Shown here: positions 1 through 12,103 of the stretch, one piece after another | How the letters are laid out: each line of letters starts with the position of its first letter | Numbering within the stretch: position 1 is the stretch's first letter | Assembly: GCA_012845835.1 (NCBI GenBank) | Contig: JABAKD010000019.1 | Span: forward strand, 5,060,994 to 5,124,993 | DNA length: 64,000 nt | From: Undaria pinnatifida | Taxonomy: Eukaryota; Sar; Phaeophyceae; Laminariales; Alariaceae | Reading direction: 5' to 3' | Notes under the pieces: model-generated | The model's database searches: none | The model's input: only the letters and a program-made list of their open reading frames with translations | Told to the model about the DNA's origin: nothing | Translations under genes and position numbers: made by a program

Positions 1-317
1 GTGGCCTTCGTTTGCCTCAAATCATATATATAGGCTGTGTCTTCATCGTGTACACTCGCCAGCCAACCTCAAGCTTCCTCTCCATCCTGAACGACGAGAT
101 CATAAACATCGCGGCCAAGACACAGAGACTGGCTGCATAATTAACAGAAACCTTCGAACCATGCACAACACCAGTCGTTGTTTCTGCTCACCCCGTACAT
201 TACATACATGGAGAACATGCGACCGGTGTTGTTTATGGTTTGAAGATTACCAGAGGTTGGAGAATCGTCATCAATGGCTGGAGCACTACCGCAAGAAGTT
301 GGAGTGTCTTTTCCCGG

Positions 318-499
318 CAGTAGAGTAGCTGTCTGTTAAAGGAGACTCTTATCATCAAGGCGATGAGGAGATTTCCAAAAAACAATTGGAATTTCAAAAA
401 ATTCAGCAGTGTAGTAGTACCTGATGCTGCTGCTGGGTGCTGGCTTGCACTATTCGCCTTGATGATAAGAGTCTCCTTTAACAGACAGCTACTCTACTG
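318..499. repeat. Perfect 45-bp inverted repeat with 92-bp spacer
   Basis: Bases 318-362 are the exact reverse complement of 455-499, separated by 92 bases. The arms end in CAGTAGAGTAGCTG and its complement. The structure could be the ends of a very small TIR or foldback element of about 182 bp, or a hairpin in an element terminus. It lies upstream of copia fragments, but no LTR relation was established. No obvious target-site duplication was seen. Confidence 0.9.
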
Positions 500-567
500 T
501 CGGGAGTTGCTTTGATAATGCTTGTCGCTTGAAGTTTGGCGAGTCCTTACTGAGAAGTCACGCCTTT

Positions 568-714
568 GGCCCGCACTCTCAACGAGGTGCGTTGGGCAGT
601 TTTGGTCGGTCTATCACGATGATCACATGTGAAGCTTATAGGCCCGCACTCAAAGAGAGGTGCGTCGGGCTCCAACTTTGGTCGGTCTATCACGATCATC
701 ACACGTGAAGTCCT
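568..714 (+). repeat. Tandem duplication, ~73 bp, two copies
   Basis: Two adjacent copies start at 568 and 641 with GGCCCGCACT. Both contain TTTGGTCGGTCTATCACGAT and end near a GTGAAG motif. They differ at several positions, so the duplication is not recent. No coding content is recognised. Confidence 0.8.
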
Positions 715-1049
715 TGAACTAGAGGTCAGAGCTCTATTAACAGACAGTAGCTTGTACCATCGAGAGTTGCCTCTGTACCGCTGTTGCTCAGAACGACCCG
801 CTTATTTGGAGTCGAGGCAACGTTTAGCAGTTGTTTACTCGAGTATATCGAGGTTTTGTTTTGGGGTCTTTGACGATGCAAAGAATGTTCCCGTGCGCGT
901 GGATGGTTGATTTGGTACACCCTGTGATGTGGTGGCGTTCTATCGCAATGTATACCAGATGGCTTTTAAGTGTTATCAAGTAACGACATGATGGTTACTG
1001 ACAAGTAGCATCTCTATTAAGTGATGTATGGGGGTGTTTGTGTATCTTG

Positions 1050-1395
1050 GTTTTCCAGGACAAAGAAGTGCGTCACACTTTCTACTACGAAGGCAGAGTA
1101 TGTGGCGCTTGCAGACGTGATTGAGGAAGTGTTGTTTCAAAGGCAGGTTTGGCGTTTCATGTTGCCGAGGTGATGTTGGCATGCCGTGAATACCGGTTTT
1201 CGAGGACAATGAGGGCGCTGTGCAGTTTGCGAAGAACCCAATCACGAACTCGAACTCAAAGCACATAGACGTACGGCAATATATTCTCAGGGATCTAGTA
1301 GGGCGGAAAGCGATATCGATCATCCACGTGACGTCTTCTTTTCAGCATGCGGATTTTTTAACCAAGGCACTACCAAAGGAGTCTCTTGTGTTCCC
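1050..1395 (+). pseudogene. Ty1/copia pol fragment: RNase H domain, frameshifted
   Basis: This is the C-terminal RNase H region of a Ty1/copia retrotransposon polyprotein, which would degrade RNA in RNA:DNA hybrids during reverse transcription. The translation shows SWFSRTKKCVTLSTTKAEYVAL followed by a V-W-R-F block (the D/E-x-A-E-Y hallmark of copia RNase H). After at least one frame change come a FEDN-type remnant, then NPITNSNSKHIDVRQY and a closing HADFLTKALP. The SKHIDVR and ADxLTKAL motifs are diagnostic of copia. In-frame stops near 1,168 and frame changes make it non-functional. No RT catalytic region is visible in the preceding kilobase. This is a 3' fragment only; the separate integrase fragment downstream is in the wrong order to belong to the same copy. 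Confidence 0.85.
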
Positions 1396-1442
1396 CGGCA
1401 GTTTGGCGGTAGACTCCTGGCAACATTAATTGGAGGTACTTG

Positions 1443-1940
1443 TAATGATATTGGTTTTTGAGTATTGGATGATGATGGAACATGAGATGTTTTATCTCGA
1501 TTGTAGTATTAGAAATTCGCTTGATAGAGGGCTTGAAGTATATTAATATGGGAGAACAATGTAGGTTGTTTTTGAGTTTTGGATGATGGAATTTGAGATG
1601 TTTCGTCTTGATTTCGGTATGAAAATTCGCTTGACGGAAGACGTGGTGGTAATAATAATTGGAGGGAACCATATTGGTTGGTTTCAATTATTAAATGATG
1701 AAATTTGATATTTGTATCTTGATTTCGGTATTTAAAATTTGCTTGATGGAGGACTTGGAGAATATTAATTTTGGGGAACATTATTGGTTGGTTCCCAGTA
1801 TTGAATGATGAAATTTAAGATTTTCAATTGAAGTGTATGCTAAAATTGAGAGAATATTGTCGGTTGTTTTTGAGAGTAGTGGATGATGAAATTTGACATT
1901 ATTTATCTTGATTTAAGCATTGAGTTTTGCTTGGCGGTTT
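1443..1940 (+). repeat. Degenerate tandem repeat, ~110-120 bp units
   Basis: About four to five AT-rich units follow the copia RNase H remnant. Each contains variants of TTGGATGATGAAATTTGAGA, CTTGATTTCGGTAT and GCTTGATGGAGGACTTGGA (starts of the last block at about 1,511, 1,630 and 1,741). Small ORFs in both strands here are by-products of the repeat. It may be a repeated 3' untranslated or LTR-adjacent region of the copia element; no LTR boundary was identified. Confidence 0.75.
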
Positions 1941-2499
1941 GAATGGGCGTTATCATAACTATGTTACAAGCAGCGGAATGTTGTATCAAAGCCTGATTGG
2001 GAAATTATTTGTGGTTTGTGAAACCGTAACGCATCTTCGGGGATGTGGCGGAACCAGGTTGGTTCCCCGAGAAAAAGTAATGAAATTATATGTGACCTCT
2101 AATATCTTATTATTGGGGTCACCACGTGGCTGGGGGTGAACAGCCCCACAGCCGCAGTTTAAAACTCTGCACTTGTTTTCTCTCCCCAGCTCGATGGCTC
2201 TCCGGATAACGTGACTACAGCCTCCGCGAGCCAGCCCGTGCCCTTAGCACCTGGGCTCATCGACCACCTCCACCCGAAACACGACGGCGACAAGCTCTAA
2301 AAGGCGCACCTCAAAGTCCACCGTCACGTTCTTGCGTCCCCCCGCCGTGCCGACACCAGCGCAGCAGCCTCTTGAGTCATGAACACGAAATGCCAGAAAC
2401 TCAAAAAGATCATTCCGAGAGTACGAGTCTTCGTCGTAGGCGCAATAGTACGGTAAAATGAACTACTACCTGCAGCTGGACCATCTCGCAAATATCAAC

Positions 2500-4040
2500 G
2501 TAGCGGGAAACCATCGCCGTTATGGCGTTGATCAAGGGGTCTTGTTCGTTCAAGTGTTGGATCATTTGGGCTCTAATCGCTCTGTACAGCTTCCGGTCAC
2601 GGTCGTACCAGGGCTGGGCAGGCACCTATGTTCGGGGGGATCAGCAGCTACGAGAGGGGTTACTATGATCATCGCCACGAAATCGTTTCTGGACATGGGT
2701 GCATTTGCTATAATCCTACGCAAAGACAGCCACGGCTCTTCTCTGCATCATCTCGACCTCACCACTGGTGCTACCAGCTGAACACCTGAGACAGCGTTTC
2801 CGACCGTTTCCGGCAAAAACTTCAAACCGGAAACCGTCCTCGCTTTTCATGCTTCGACGACTCCTAAAGCTACTTCCCTGCCTAAAACCGTTCCAGCTAA
2901 CATCTGGCACGAGAGGTTGGGTCATCCCAATGGGCAGGTGATGGCCAAGGTGAGATATATTGCAGAGTGTGGGGTAAACATTTCACACACTTTATCGGCA
3001 TGTGAAACGTGAAAAATCAACAAGAGCACTTAAGAGAATCATCCTGAAACATCGCGGCCTGACCTTTCCAACGAATGTTTAAAGCTGGTGAGTACTGACC
3101 TGCTAGGACCTGTGACCCCAAGGCGATCGGAGGATACGCCTACATGGCAACGTATACCGACCATCACAGCAGGCTAGAAGCTGCCAACTTCATTAATAAT
3201 AAAAGTGACACGCTGCACACCCTCGGCAGATTCATTAACGATGTAGACACCCATCTAGGGCTAAGGGTGCAGCATCTACGTTCTGATAAGGGGCGAGTAC
3301 ACATCCAGCAGTTTTCAGGAATATTGTAAATCAACTGGAATTCGTCAGCGGTTCTCGGCCCCGTACACACCGCAGCAGAACGGTGTTTCGGAACCTGGCG
3401 GGCGTACTATTGTGGACATGACTCGTTGTTTACTGTATGAGGCAAACATTCCAAACGGTTAATGGGGGGAAAGAGCTTTGACAGCAGTTTTTCTAATAAA
3501 CCGATTACCGCACGCGGAAATCGGCGGCGACACACCCTACCATCGTATGTTCGGGAAGCATGCGTATCTCTCATTTTTGAGGATTGTCGGCACTCGGGCA
3601 TTTGTGCACGTTGAGGGGTACACCACCAATCTTCATCCTAAGGCTTGGGAAGGTGTTATTGTCGGCTATTATAGCGACAAACCTACCTTCCGCATGAGTG
3701 ATCGCTACACGGGAAGAATTTCAAGCTCACGCGACGTCTCCTTCATCGAACAGCCACTAACCGTTCTACCAACAGCAGACTCGGCCACTTCTCAAGCAAG
3801 AGCGCGTCAGCTGGCCCTACAACGCCAAGAATATCCAAAACAGCAGTTCGGTACCGTTTCGCAGTACACCAGGGCTGTCGGAATGGACAAAACAAACCGT
3901 CCGGTATCTATTTCGGTACCCAACACCTACGCGCAACCTATGGCCTTACCACAAGCGGAAGAGTGCAAACTCTCAGCGGCCTCTGCTCGAAGATCAACGA
4001 CTTCAGCCCGGAGAACTCCTTCTAAGCTTCAAACACCTTG
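2500..4040 (+). pseudogene. Ty1/copia gag-pol remnant: protease end, GAG-pre-integrase, integrase
   Basis: Broken polyprotein of a second copia element. From 5' to 3' it shows a protease-to-pre-integrase linker with VPGLGRHL and GVTMIIATKSF (2,600-2,780), and a GAG-pre-integrase motif WHERLGHPN at 2,905. The integrase core follows, with catalytic Asp codons at about 3,096 (STDLLGP) and 3,285 (LRSDKG) and Glu at 3,391 (NGVSE). The last two are about 35 codons apart, as expected for DD35E. After that come LINRLPHAEIGGDTPYHRMFG and the post-core block KAWEGVIVGYYSD (to ~3,740). The reading frame changes several times, for example between 3,329 and 3,330, near 3,460 and near 2,780, and stops interrupt it. 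The last 90 residues (to 4,040) are Ser/Thr/Arg-rich linker. The reverse transcriptase is missing downstream, so the copy is truncated as well as mutated. Confidence 0.85.
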
Positions 4041-7017
4041 AAGTCGCAACTACAGCTCCGGCTCGCAAGACCGCCTTAGACCATCGCCACTGCCTTGTAA
4101 ATTATCTCAGGCAACGTCCATGATCGAAAAAATCATTTCTTTATGGAGTTCGATACAAGATTGCGGCGTTTCATAAGTGAAAAAAAATTGAGCCTGTTTC
4201 TGATTCTGCCGTGTGCTATCGGAATTTTTCAGCCACCCACAAACCGCGATGTACCGAGGACGGAGAAGCGCGTTGTGCACAACTAAATGAGCAATGTACG
4301 ACAAAACGATTGGTCTATCATAATTCAGCTACAACACTGCAGTCGACCGAGGACGGGGAAGAATCACTGGAAGTATCACGCGCCCATCGCACCACAACCT
4401 TTCTGTCCAAGCTCTTCTTCAGCATCTTTAGCTTGGATTGGTGACTCGGTCGCTGACCTTTTTGACTATCTCCTCGCCAGTCGTATGTTCAACGACATAG
4501 ACGAACGGCTGTCAAGTATCTCGTACGTATCTCACCCCACAGGATGAGTAAATATGGACGACACTTGACCGTGTCCAAATCCAGGGGGTAATTTAACCGC
4601 AGTTGTAATACTTCGCACAGGGACGGGCGTATGGCTATACAGGTATTATTTTCTTGCGACATGTACCTGTAGGTAAGCTGAAAAATTATGCTTCGGTAGA
4701 GAATATTACTTAGTGCAGCTGTTGTCGTTTTAACTATAAAGTTACAACTGCTCGCCAGTTACGTATGAGTAAAGGTGGAACTATGGGTCGTATGAACTTA
4801 ATTCAACGATCGTCCAGCAATAAACTATGTTCTACCGAAAATGCGTACGAGTATATATTCGAGCATTAAGGAGGAAAAGCTCACAAAGATTGTCTATCTT
4901 ATGCTCTACAGCGTACGATTAGTATCATACACTTTATTGATACATGCGTATCCTAGGATCATATTGAAGTGGCGTGGTTAACATAGAGCACTGACCTTTG
5001 TTTGTTTAATTTTTCTTTTTCGGGATATAGCTCGTTGATGGACCATGACTACACCCATTATAGTCTATTACAGTACTATCAGTTTTCGTAATTCTATCTG
5101 TTTTTTTTTTTTTGTACGGAATACGTAAGTTCATAAAACCAAAACTGGAGCATGAGAATGTTTCATTTTGTCGTGATGGACAGTTGTCCACAATTCTCTT
5201 TATTTGTTGAGTATTGTTTATCTATTTGGTACGATTCAGGAAGCGTGTTTAAAACCCAGTAGACGTATATTGGCGTCTTATTTTCTAGGGTATTTATGGC
5301 TGGTAATGACACCAAGCGTAGTTTTTTATTCGTTTATTTCCTGGTAAGGTTTTATTTTTGTAATTGTGTGAAAAACATGCATACATCCATATTGCCGCGG
5401 TTGATATACCGGACTGAATATGTGACCCGTCTTTTTTTTAACAAATTCGATTTCTAAGTATGAAGGCTCTCCAGCAATCTGACTTTGCATTATGGGGGCA
5501 TGTTGAGAGTATAAATCTTGGATTCAAATATAAGTTAATGCGCAGTCTATACGCGCGAAAAGGATATGCAGTTGAATCTTACGTTGAACCTTACGTTGAA
5601 TCTTCGGTGGAACTTAGATATACACGTAGATTTGAGTATGTTAAGGTTGTCCTGTTGTCCCGGTATTGTACCGGACTATGGACATCGTTCCGTGATGATC
5701 GAGTGGTGATGCAACCCACCGTGATCTCTGTCCCTACTCTCCCTACTTTCCCTTCTCCTCTTCTTCTTCTTCCTCTCGCTTTGGCCTCGAGCGCTCTTTC
5801 CAAAGTAACTCTTTTTCTTTCTTATCATAAGTGATCTTAACAGACACTTTTGGTGCCATCTCTGCATTTCTTTGCGTAGAAGACAGGGCTTCCACACAAC
5901 CATTGTTTTCACAGGCTATTCACATCCTCCCGCCGCCGTGCCATTCACTTCTCTCGGCGACCGTCCTCCTTCGCCACTACAAATATTGGTCGCAACCACC
6001 CCTGAACGCAGAACCATCTGCTACTGAACTTTCCAGCCCTCGATCGACAGCTGCGCGAGATCCCGGAAAAACCGGCGGCGGACGCTCCACTACTGGCCTA
6101 TCCAGCATGAGAAGACCGTTCGTGTACGACAGCTTGATGGCAGCCGCTACGTCTCCGACTCCTTTCGATGTGTGAAATCCTCAGCAATCGACACCATAAC
6201 CGCTTAAGATGTGTGAAGCCCGAATTATCCCGCTAAGACATCCTTATTCATCTCCGTACGCAAACAACAACTGTCAGGCATCGCACAGACCCTACAGAAA
6301 CCCCCTTGCGCTAATATCTTCCCCTAAGACTCCCTCAAAGCCCCTCGTGAACGCTGCGAAACGGTCTTTAAATATCTCCTTAGCTGCACACGACGTTTCT
6401 TTTCACCATCGCAACTCTCGAGACCCTTTGCTTTGGCGAACTCTATTCGACTTGGACCCTAGAGCAGGTTCTTAAGATTTGGAAAACAGCATCATTCCCC
6501 ACAAGATCGTTTCCGATCGTTTGTTGAATCCTCTCATCGGTAAATAAGTGCACTTGTCCTGAAAGTGCAAATAAACGCTTCGTATTATCTTTACCCCATG
6601 CCATGACGCGCCGCCTGATTACCTGCTTAACCCAGGCCCAGATACGCTTTACGGCTATAGCGATCCTTAAGGCACGCCGCTAAGTGAAAAAGCGTTAATT
6701 ACAAGACGCATCGCACCCCTCATCCAGTAATCGAGAGGACTCGCTCTCGTGGATGTTGGAATCTCCTTAAAGCGCTTTCTGCCCGTTCTGTGGAGGTGCC
6801 CCTCCGGCAGGCAACCATAATCATAATAACAGGCCGTCTTCTTCTTTCAATGGTGTATCGTGTTTTTTCCGAAGTGTAAACAAGCAGGATTGCTTGATAA
6901 ACTCCTCTGCCAGACGTGTGCACCAAGCCAACCATCGCCCCCCCCCCACCCCCCGTCCCCTTCAGAGAGGCAATAAATATCGAGCACAAATGTTTACACA
7001 AACAACTGTAGCTTTGC
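4041..7017. other. No recognised gene (intergenic)
   Basis: This stretch lies between the copia integrase remnant and the 3' end of the MFS gene. ORFs of 60-130 codons occur on both strands but show no recognisable domain. A C homopolymer with A interruptions lies at about 6,938-6,955. The part up to 5,460 is AT-rich. The 3' UTR of the MFS gene should occupy some of the last few hundred bases, but no polyadenylation signal was assigned. Confidence 0.6.
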
Positions 7018-7281
7018 TCACTCCATGGTCTCGTTATCGGCAGCATAACGCCACGCCAAGCAAGCGACAGCCAGCCTCGTGCAAGCCAAGAGATAAAACA
7101 CGAAGTGGCGTTCAAAGGGGTAAGAGCGGTTTCCGTCGATTGAGAGGGCGAAGAGCGTTGAGCAGGCGATGGGAGAAATAGCTCGCGCCAAAGATTCGAT
7201 TGTCACCGAGACACCGTTCAGCTCCCCGCGCCTGCGGCTTCCCGCCGCGTTGTTGGTTGCGAGCGCGAGGCCAACAAAAAA
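7018..7281 (-). CDS. MFS transporter exon 9 (C-terminal, helices 11-12, stop)
   Basis: Encodes residues 427-513 and the TGA stop. The acceptor is AACCAG before a run of six T. It begins FFVGLALATNN and contains the family signature RRGELNGVSVTIESLARAISP (helix 11 entrance), then ALSIDGN, an aromatic HFVFYLLAC helix 12 and a short polar tail ending NETME. The ELNG...SLARA block is typical of ZIFL/DHA1 C-terminal halves. It joins exon 8 in phase 0. Confidence 0.9.
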   Translation of the reverse strand, partial: FFVGLALATNNAAGSRRRGELNGVSVTIESLARAISPIACSTLFALSIDGNRSYPFERHFVFYLLACTRLAVACLAWRYAADNETME

Positions 7282-8069
7282 CTGGTTCGAAGGCAAGCAA
7301 GGTGCGCCGTAGGGTTGGAGGAGAAGATATAACACGTGGCAAAAAAGGGACGGAAGCGAGCAGGCCGATGGGATAACATTGAAGCTGCGATCAACTACGG
7401 GCATTGTTGTGTATGATTATGTTCGCGATTGTGAGACACTGGCGCACCAAGCGAGGTAAAGGAAATGGGTGCAAGGAAGACGAACGACATTTCAACATTC
7501 AGACTTGGATAAACGAGGGGTGTTAACGCGCATAGCTGCTCTTTGCCGTAGAATTCGTCCGTCACGCCAGTGTTTCTCTTCCTATATCGGGGCTCTCTAC
7601 CCCTTCGTCACTGAGAGTAACCTCATTTCTTGCCCACGAGTTTTCCAGTCCCACCAGGGTGGATGTCTAACAAAGACAAGTTAAACTATGTCACTACTCA
7701 TAGGTTGGTGTCTCAGCAGCTGCCGACAACAAACAAATTACACGAAACGAACGAAACGAACGAAACACCTTACAGAACCAGTCGCGTTTGGTTCCCTTGA
7801 AAATAGCAGCGCACACCTAAATAACCGAAATTCAATTTCAAATAAAGTCATGCATGGGGTCGCTTGATTCAGCAAGCACAACCACCACCGCCACACCAAC
7901 ACGATGGAATTCCGCCAGAGTCCGAGGCTATTAATAGCATTGCTGCTCATCTGGCGCGATAGATGGAACCAGATCAGTAACAAAATGGGAAACACCGGGG
8001 TATCGTGAGTAGTTTAGTGTTCGTGCTCGCCCTACTTTTTGACGTCATACCGCGGCCAACACTACCCAC

Positions 8070-8294
8070 CGCATTCGAACCAGCGTAACAGGTCACCAAC
8101 AGGGTCACCGACGTGAAGAAAATAGGTAGCCCATCATTGTTCGCCACCCGAGAGAGCATGGGGAGCAATATATATACCGGGATCTCGACCATTGATCCTA
8201 TCGTTTGAGACGTCTTGACACCCAATCTAGGCGTGACGTACGGCACGACTAATGTCTCCAAGGCCAGCACCGTCAATCCGCACGAAAAGAAGAC
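8070..8294 (-). CDS. MFS transporter exon 8 (helices 8-10)
   Basis: Encodes residues 352-426, exactly 75 codons. The acceptor is CGACAG and the donor GCG|GTGGGT. It contains VFFSCGLTVLALETLVVPY, then the loop TPRLGVKTSQTIG, the second-half equivalent of motif A, followed by a helix with IPVYILLPMLSR and a further hydrophobic span ending CYAGSNA. The sequence reads straight on from WSTPQIGK in exon 7, as in the protein family. Confidence 0.9.
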
Positions 8295-8379
8295 CTGTCG
8301 TGGTAGCCGCGGTGTTGTGGTTAGAGGGGTTGACACGGGAGGGGTCCGCGCGGAAACGACTTGAAGTAATAATAAGCAT

Positions 8380-8690
8380 CATTGTCGTCACCGTCGTCAA
8401 AATAATCGTCATGTTCGTCAACACGTCGTGGTTGTCATCGTCATCATTGGCATCATAATCGTCTACAGTAACAACGTCGCCATCGTGATCTTCACCGTCA
8501 TCACCGTCATCACCATCGTCGTCCTCAGCATCATCACCAGCGTCATGATTATCATCACCATCATCATCATGATCATCACCATCATGACCAGCATGATCAG
8601 CATGATAATGACGATCATTATCATTATCAAACCCGCCATCCTCGCTATCATCCTCATCATCCTCATCACTATCCCTATTAATCGTCAAGC
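8380..8690. repeat. Imperfect trinucleotide repeat (ATC/GTC-rich) in intron 7
   Basis: A ~300-bp run of CATCAT, CGTCGT and ATCATC variants. On the minus strand it yields Asp-rich reading frames and on the plus strand Ile-rich ones; these are artefacts of the repeat. It sits within intron 7 of the MFS gene. Confidence 0.85.
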
Positions 8691-9370
8691 GGTCAAAGTG
8701 CGCCATTCTCACACGCTAAAACTATCGTGTCACGGCTCTACTTGTAGTAACGCGGCGAAACAGTCGCACTCACATCCTGCAATGAATGAGGGGTCTCCCT
8801 GAAACGAGGGAGTGTTATTGATTTCGCACAATACCGCCGTACATAGGCACCCCCTCCGCATCTACTTCTGTTGGACAATGTGGTGCCCGGCGAGTGTTTC
8901 GCACGCATGCTACTCCCGGAGCCTGCACACAAACGTTATGAAGGTCTCTACTCCCGGGGTTAAACATACTACGCCATACACTTAAGTTGAGAGAAACATA
9001 AAAGCCCAGATCGATGGACAACCCGGTAGCTTAGGCGTATCACGAAACCTTTTGATACCAGAAGACGCAAAAGGTTTTGCAAATATGCTGGCTACCGTAG
9101 TTTCGCAGTCGGCTAGGGGAACCCCGTTGGTCGGAAGTAGCTTGACCCTCAAGTGCAGCAGTCCCGCGATAATGCCGGTAAGTGTCAGTTGGAAACACCG
9201 GTGCCCTCGCCGCTACAGCCGACACATTTTTTGCGTCTTGCAACTACAGGGCCGTTCCCACTTGTATGTGCCAAACGGTTTCACAGACACTACAGCGCGC
9301 AACGGGGACTATTCAACCGGCGTTAGAGAAACAACCCTATATCTATCATAGCACGCCTTAACTCACGCAC

Positions 9371-9466
9371 CTTTCCAATTTGAGGTGTTGACCAATCAAG
9401 CCCCCCTTTAGCGGCGCTAGTCAAGGCCCACAGAGGGTAGACCTCGTCGAACCCAGAGTATATGCA
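9371..9466 (-). CDS. MFS transporter exon 7 (helix 7 end and loop)
   Basis: Encodes residues 320-351 in 96 bases. The acceptor is CTCCTCAG and the donor AAG|GTGCGT. The translation runs CIYSGFDEVYPLWALTSA then KGGLDWSTPQIGK. The FDEVxPLW and GLxxxTxQIG signatures are strongly conserved in DHA1/ZIFL transporters at this position. The exon is too short to stand out as an ORF and was found by following the expected protein order. Confidence 0.9.
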
Positions 9467-10497
9467 CTGAGGAGTGTGAACAGCAGCCGCGGAACGCCGA
9501 GGACGGTAGAATACTTGTCAACGGATAGGTTATTCTATTCAAATTACTGTGTGTCGTCCCTGGTAGGGCTAGTCCTTGAGCGTATATGTCATTTGAATGT
9601 GTATGCTGCATCAAAGATAGGAGGAGTTCGAAGCTTGCCGTGGGAATTGTATCCAAAGCTCCTACAGCCTAGTTTGCGCTAAACATCTAGCTGTTTCTCC
9701 CGCACAAATGGCGCTTGCAACATCTAAAACCTTGTCATATATGATGTACCATGTATGCATCCGTGAACAGCGGAAGAGAGTGGCATTGCCAGATGTGAAT
9801 TTTTGGGCTGGGTGGCGATAACGATGGCAAATGTATCTCGACCGAGCACAGGTCGATAATACCTTCTAGTCAGGCACTTTCAGCGAAAGCAACTATTATT
9901 GGCCACGTTGTTCTGACCGGGCTGCTTTCAGTTACTCCACTTCCCTGTAGACTATATAGGCTGTCTACCTTCAACCGTCCCTTTCAATCTCCTGCCCAAC
10001 TCGTAAGCGGTTACACCCTAGACGCCCTTCTGGAGAAGCTGTGGTCACATGTGTCTTTCCTTGGACAGTTCGGTACGTGGCTTCACGTTATCGAGAATTG
10101 AGTGAAATGAAGCACTCCCACGCTTGAGCACAAATCCTCATCAATTTCAACACCGATGGGGACTCTGGGCGTGGAAACCATTCGGGAGGTACATGTCGAA
10201 TCCGCCTGTGGGTGAGTCCCATTTGCTCTCCTAACTTACAAAAACAGCCCCCAGGTTAGAAATAAGACTCTCAAGAAACGCCAAGCGGGAGATACCCTTG
10301 TGCTAGTGGCTACTGTAAAATCTACCCCCGCCATGATAACAACGATGCTATGTTTTAGTGATTGGGTTACACACAATCAGAGAGCTGTGCTACGTGTGAA
10401 CCCGTTGTGCCGGCTCTTTGTCTAACACGCTGAGACCAATCCAACCCTCTCAAGAGAAAATAAAAACAGATGCACATCACACCGCACCGCACCGCAC

Positions 10498-10807
10498 CGC
10501 ATATATTCCGTTCATGAGCAGGAGTACTCGGATGTGCCCCTGAGCCAGCAAGCTTTTCGGCTTGACGTTGTTCTCTTCTTGCCCGAGTACTGCTGAATAT
10601 TTGTTCGATGCATGCTTTTTGTCTGACGGAGGCATCACCGTAGGAAGCACCTCCTCCTGCTTCCTGGACGGCTTTCGGGTATCGGAGTCTTCTAGCGTCT
10701 GCGGAGATTCAGACTCGTGCACAGGCGCGTATTCTGCCGGCACACCGCAGACATTGGTCTTGCCACCATCATTGCCGCTGCGTTCATCACAGTCGCAGTC
10801 AGCGACA
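10498..10807 (-). CDS. MFS transporter exon 6 (central cytoplasmic loop, start of helix 7)
   Basis: Encodes residues 216-319. The acceptor is GGCAGCAG with one base completing a split Thr codon. The donor is GCG|GTGCGG inside four copies of GTGCG, so nearby alternative donors exist. The loop is rich in Glu, Asp, Lys, Ser and Pro and poor in hydrophobics, as expected for the central loop. It ends AQGHIRVLLLMNGIYA, the start of helix 7. The loop sequence itself is unlikely to be conserved and its exact acceptor is the least certain border in the gene. Confidence 0.82.
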
Positions 10808-11989
10808 CTGCTGCCGCCGAGGCAGCACCATGAAGACTGCCAAGGCCGTGCCTTGGGGCTTTAAAGGGGAGAATGCGGGAGGGTTCGACGGAGGCGTCGT
10901 CAGCAGAGGATCGGTGTAGGCCGATCACCAAGAACACCATTGCTGCTATCAACATCTACGCCAGTGCGTCTCTTCATTTTTTTTCTATAAGGAAATATAT
11001 TAGAAGTCGCGTTGGTTCAAGATGGTGGATTGTGACTCGTGCCAGCCATGCAGTGCTGAACAGCATGAAATGGGTTGACTCCGACATTCAGACGTCCTGT
11101 GGTCAAGTGCCACGGTTATAGATTATGCCCTCAATAACGAATGTGACCAATCCCGATGTCTAGGCGCTACTCTGTATCGACTGACCAGCACACAGCTCCA
11201 CTGCCATACAACGCTCTCTAATAGTAGAGTTATCTTCCAGCAGAATCAACGCGGTAGTACAAGAGGCACCAGGCTTCATCCCGCGATTTGACAGCCAAAC
11301 CTATTTGATCATATGTTCAACCGGGTGTATCTCGCCGTCCCTATGCTCCTTCGGAGGACTAGGGATAACCATTGCTGTATTGCATGGTGCTAGGAGTAGC
11401 ACTCATGACGCTCCACTGGCTACACCTACGGGGCACCCATTGGCCTGTAACGCCGAGCAAGTCAACAAGTCAATCGCTGAAATACCGCCAAACACTGAAA
11501 CACGCATATCGCTGAGCTGGTGTTGGCAGTAGAAAGCTTTGTCGGTAAAAAATAGTATATTGTGTGTACCTCGTTGGTATTGCGACCGGGTGTTGTTGTA
11601 GCCCGGCGTAACAAAGCGGGGGCGTTGGGCTCTAGGACCAGCATCGGGGGAGCTGTTCCGTCTTTTGCTAAACGAGACCCGGAAAACACAGCGCTAGGGA
11701 TATGCCAGTCAATCTCGGAGGTCTGGTGTACCCTGTGCTTGCATATCGCTCGTTTCGCTGATAGAACACTCCCGACCCCTAGGGTGTAAGTATGACGTCC
11801 TCCACTCTCCTCCCCTTTGGACCCCGCGATTAACGCCTTCGGCTTGTGGCGTCTCAGAATAGTCACTAACGACGAGCGGTTGACGCTGTACCCGGGGCAT
11901 GTTGTGTCGATACAGCGTTCTATCGCCTGTGAATCTCCCCGGGGGCTACAGGGAAAGGGCAACGGTAGCAACGATGGGGTGAAACTCAC

Positions 11990-12103
11990 GTTGGGTTGAT
12001 GCTGCTTGCAGCGAGCTGGGGGTCCTTCAAGGAGCATAGCACCAGCGGTAGCGCTATGAGTGACAAGCCGGCCCCGACCAGGTTAGGCAGAAGATAGGGG
12101 AAC
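11990..12103 (-). CDS. MFS transporter exon 5 (helix 6)
   Basis: Encodes residues 178-216 (both end codons split). The acceptor is CACACCAG and the donor CCAAC|GTGAGT. The translation starts FPYLLPNLVGAGLSLIALPL, a very typical helix 6 of this family (FPFLLPNLxGA), followed by VLCSLKD and a short polar stretch. It joins exon 4 at a split Arg codon, giving FGR-FPYLLPN. Confidence 0.92.

Noticed and set aside
8227-8712. Asp-rich 161-codon minus-strand ORF
   Set aside because: It is translated trinucleotide repeat in intron 7, and its end overlaps exon 8 out of frame.
10692-10955. Minus-strand ORF with a hydrophobic start (MLIAAMVFLVIGL), possible alternative MFS exon
   Set aside because: The helix 6 position is already filled by exon 5, and this frame does not match the exon 6 frame that leads to MNGIYA; exon 6 begins cleanly at 10,807.
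11462-12037. 191-codon minus-strand ORF
   Set aside because: No recognisable domain, and it starts inside MFS exon 5 in another frame; treated as intron sequence.
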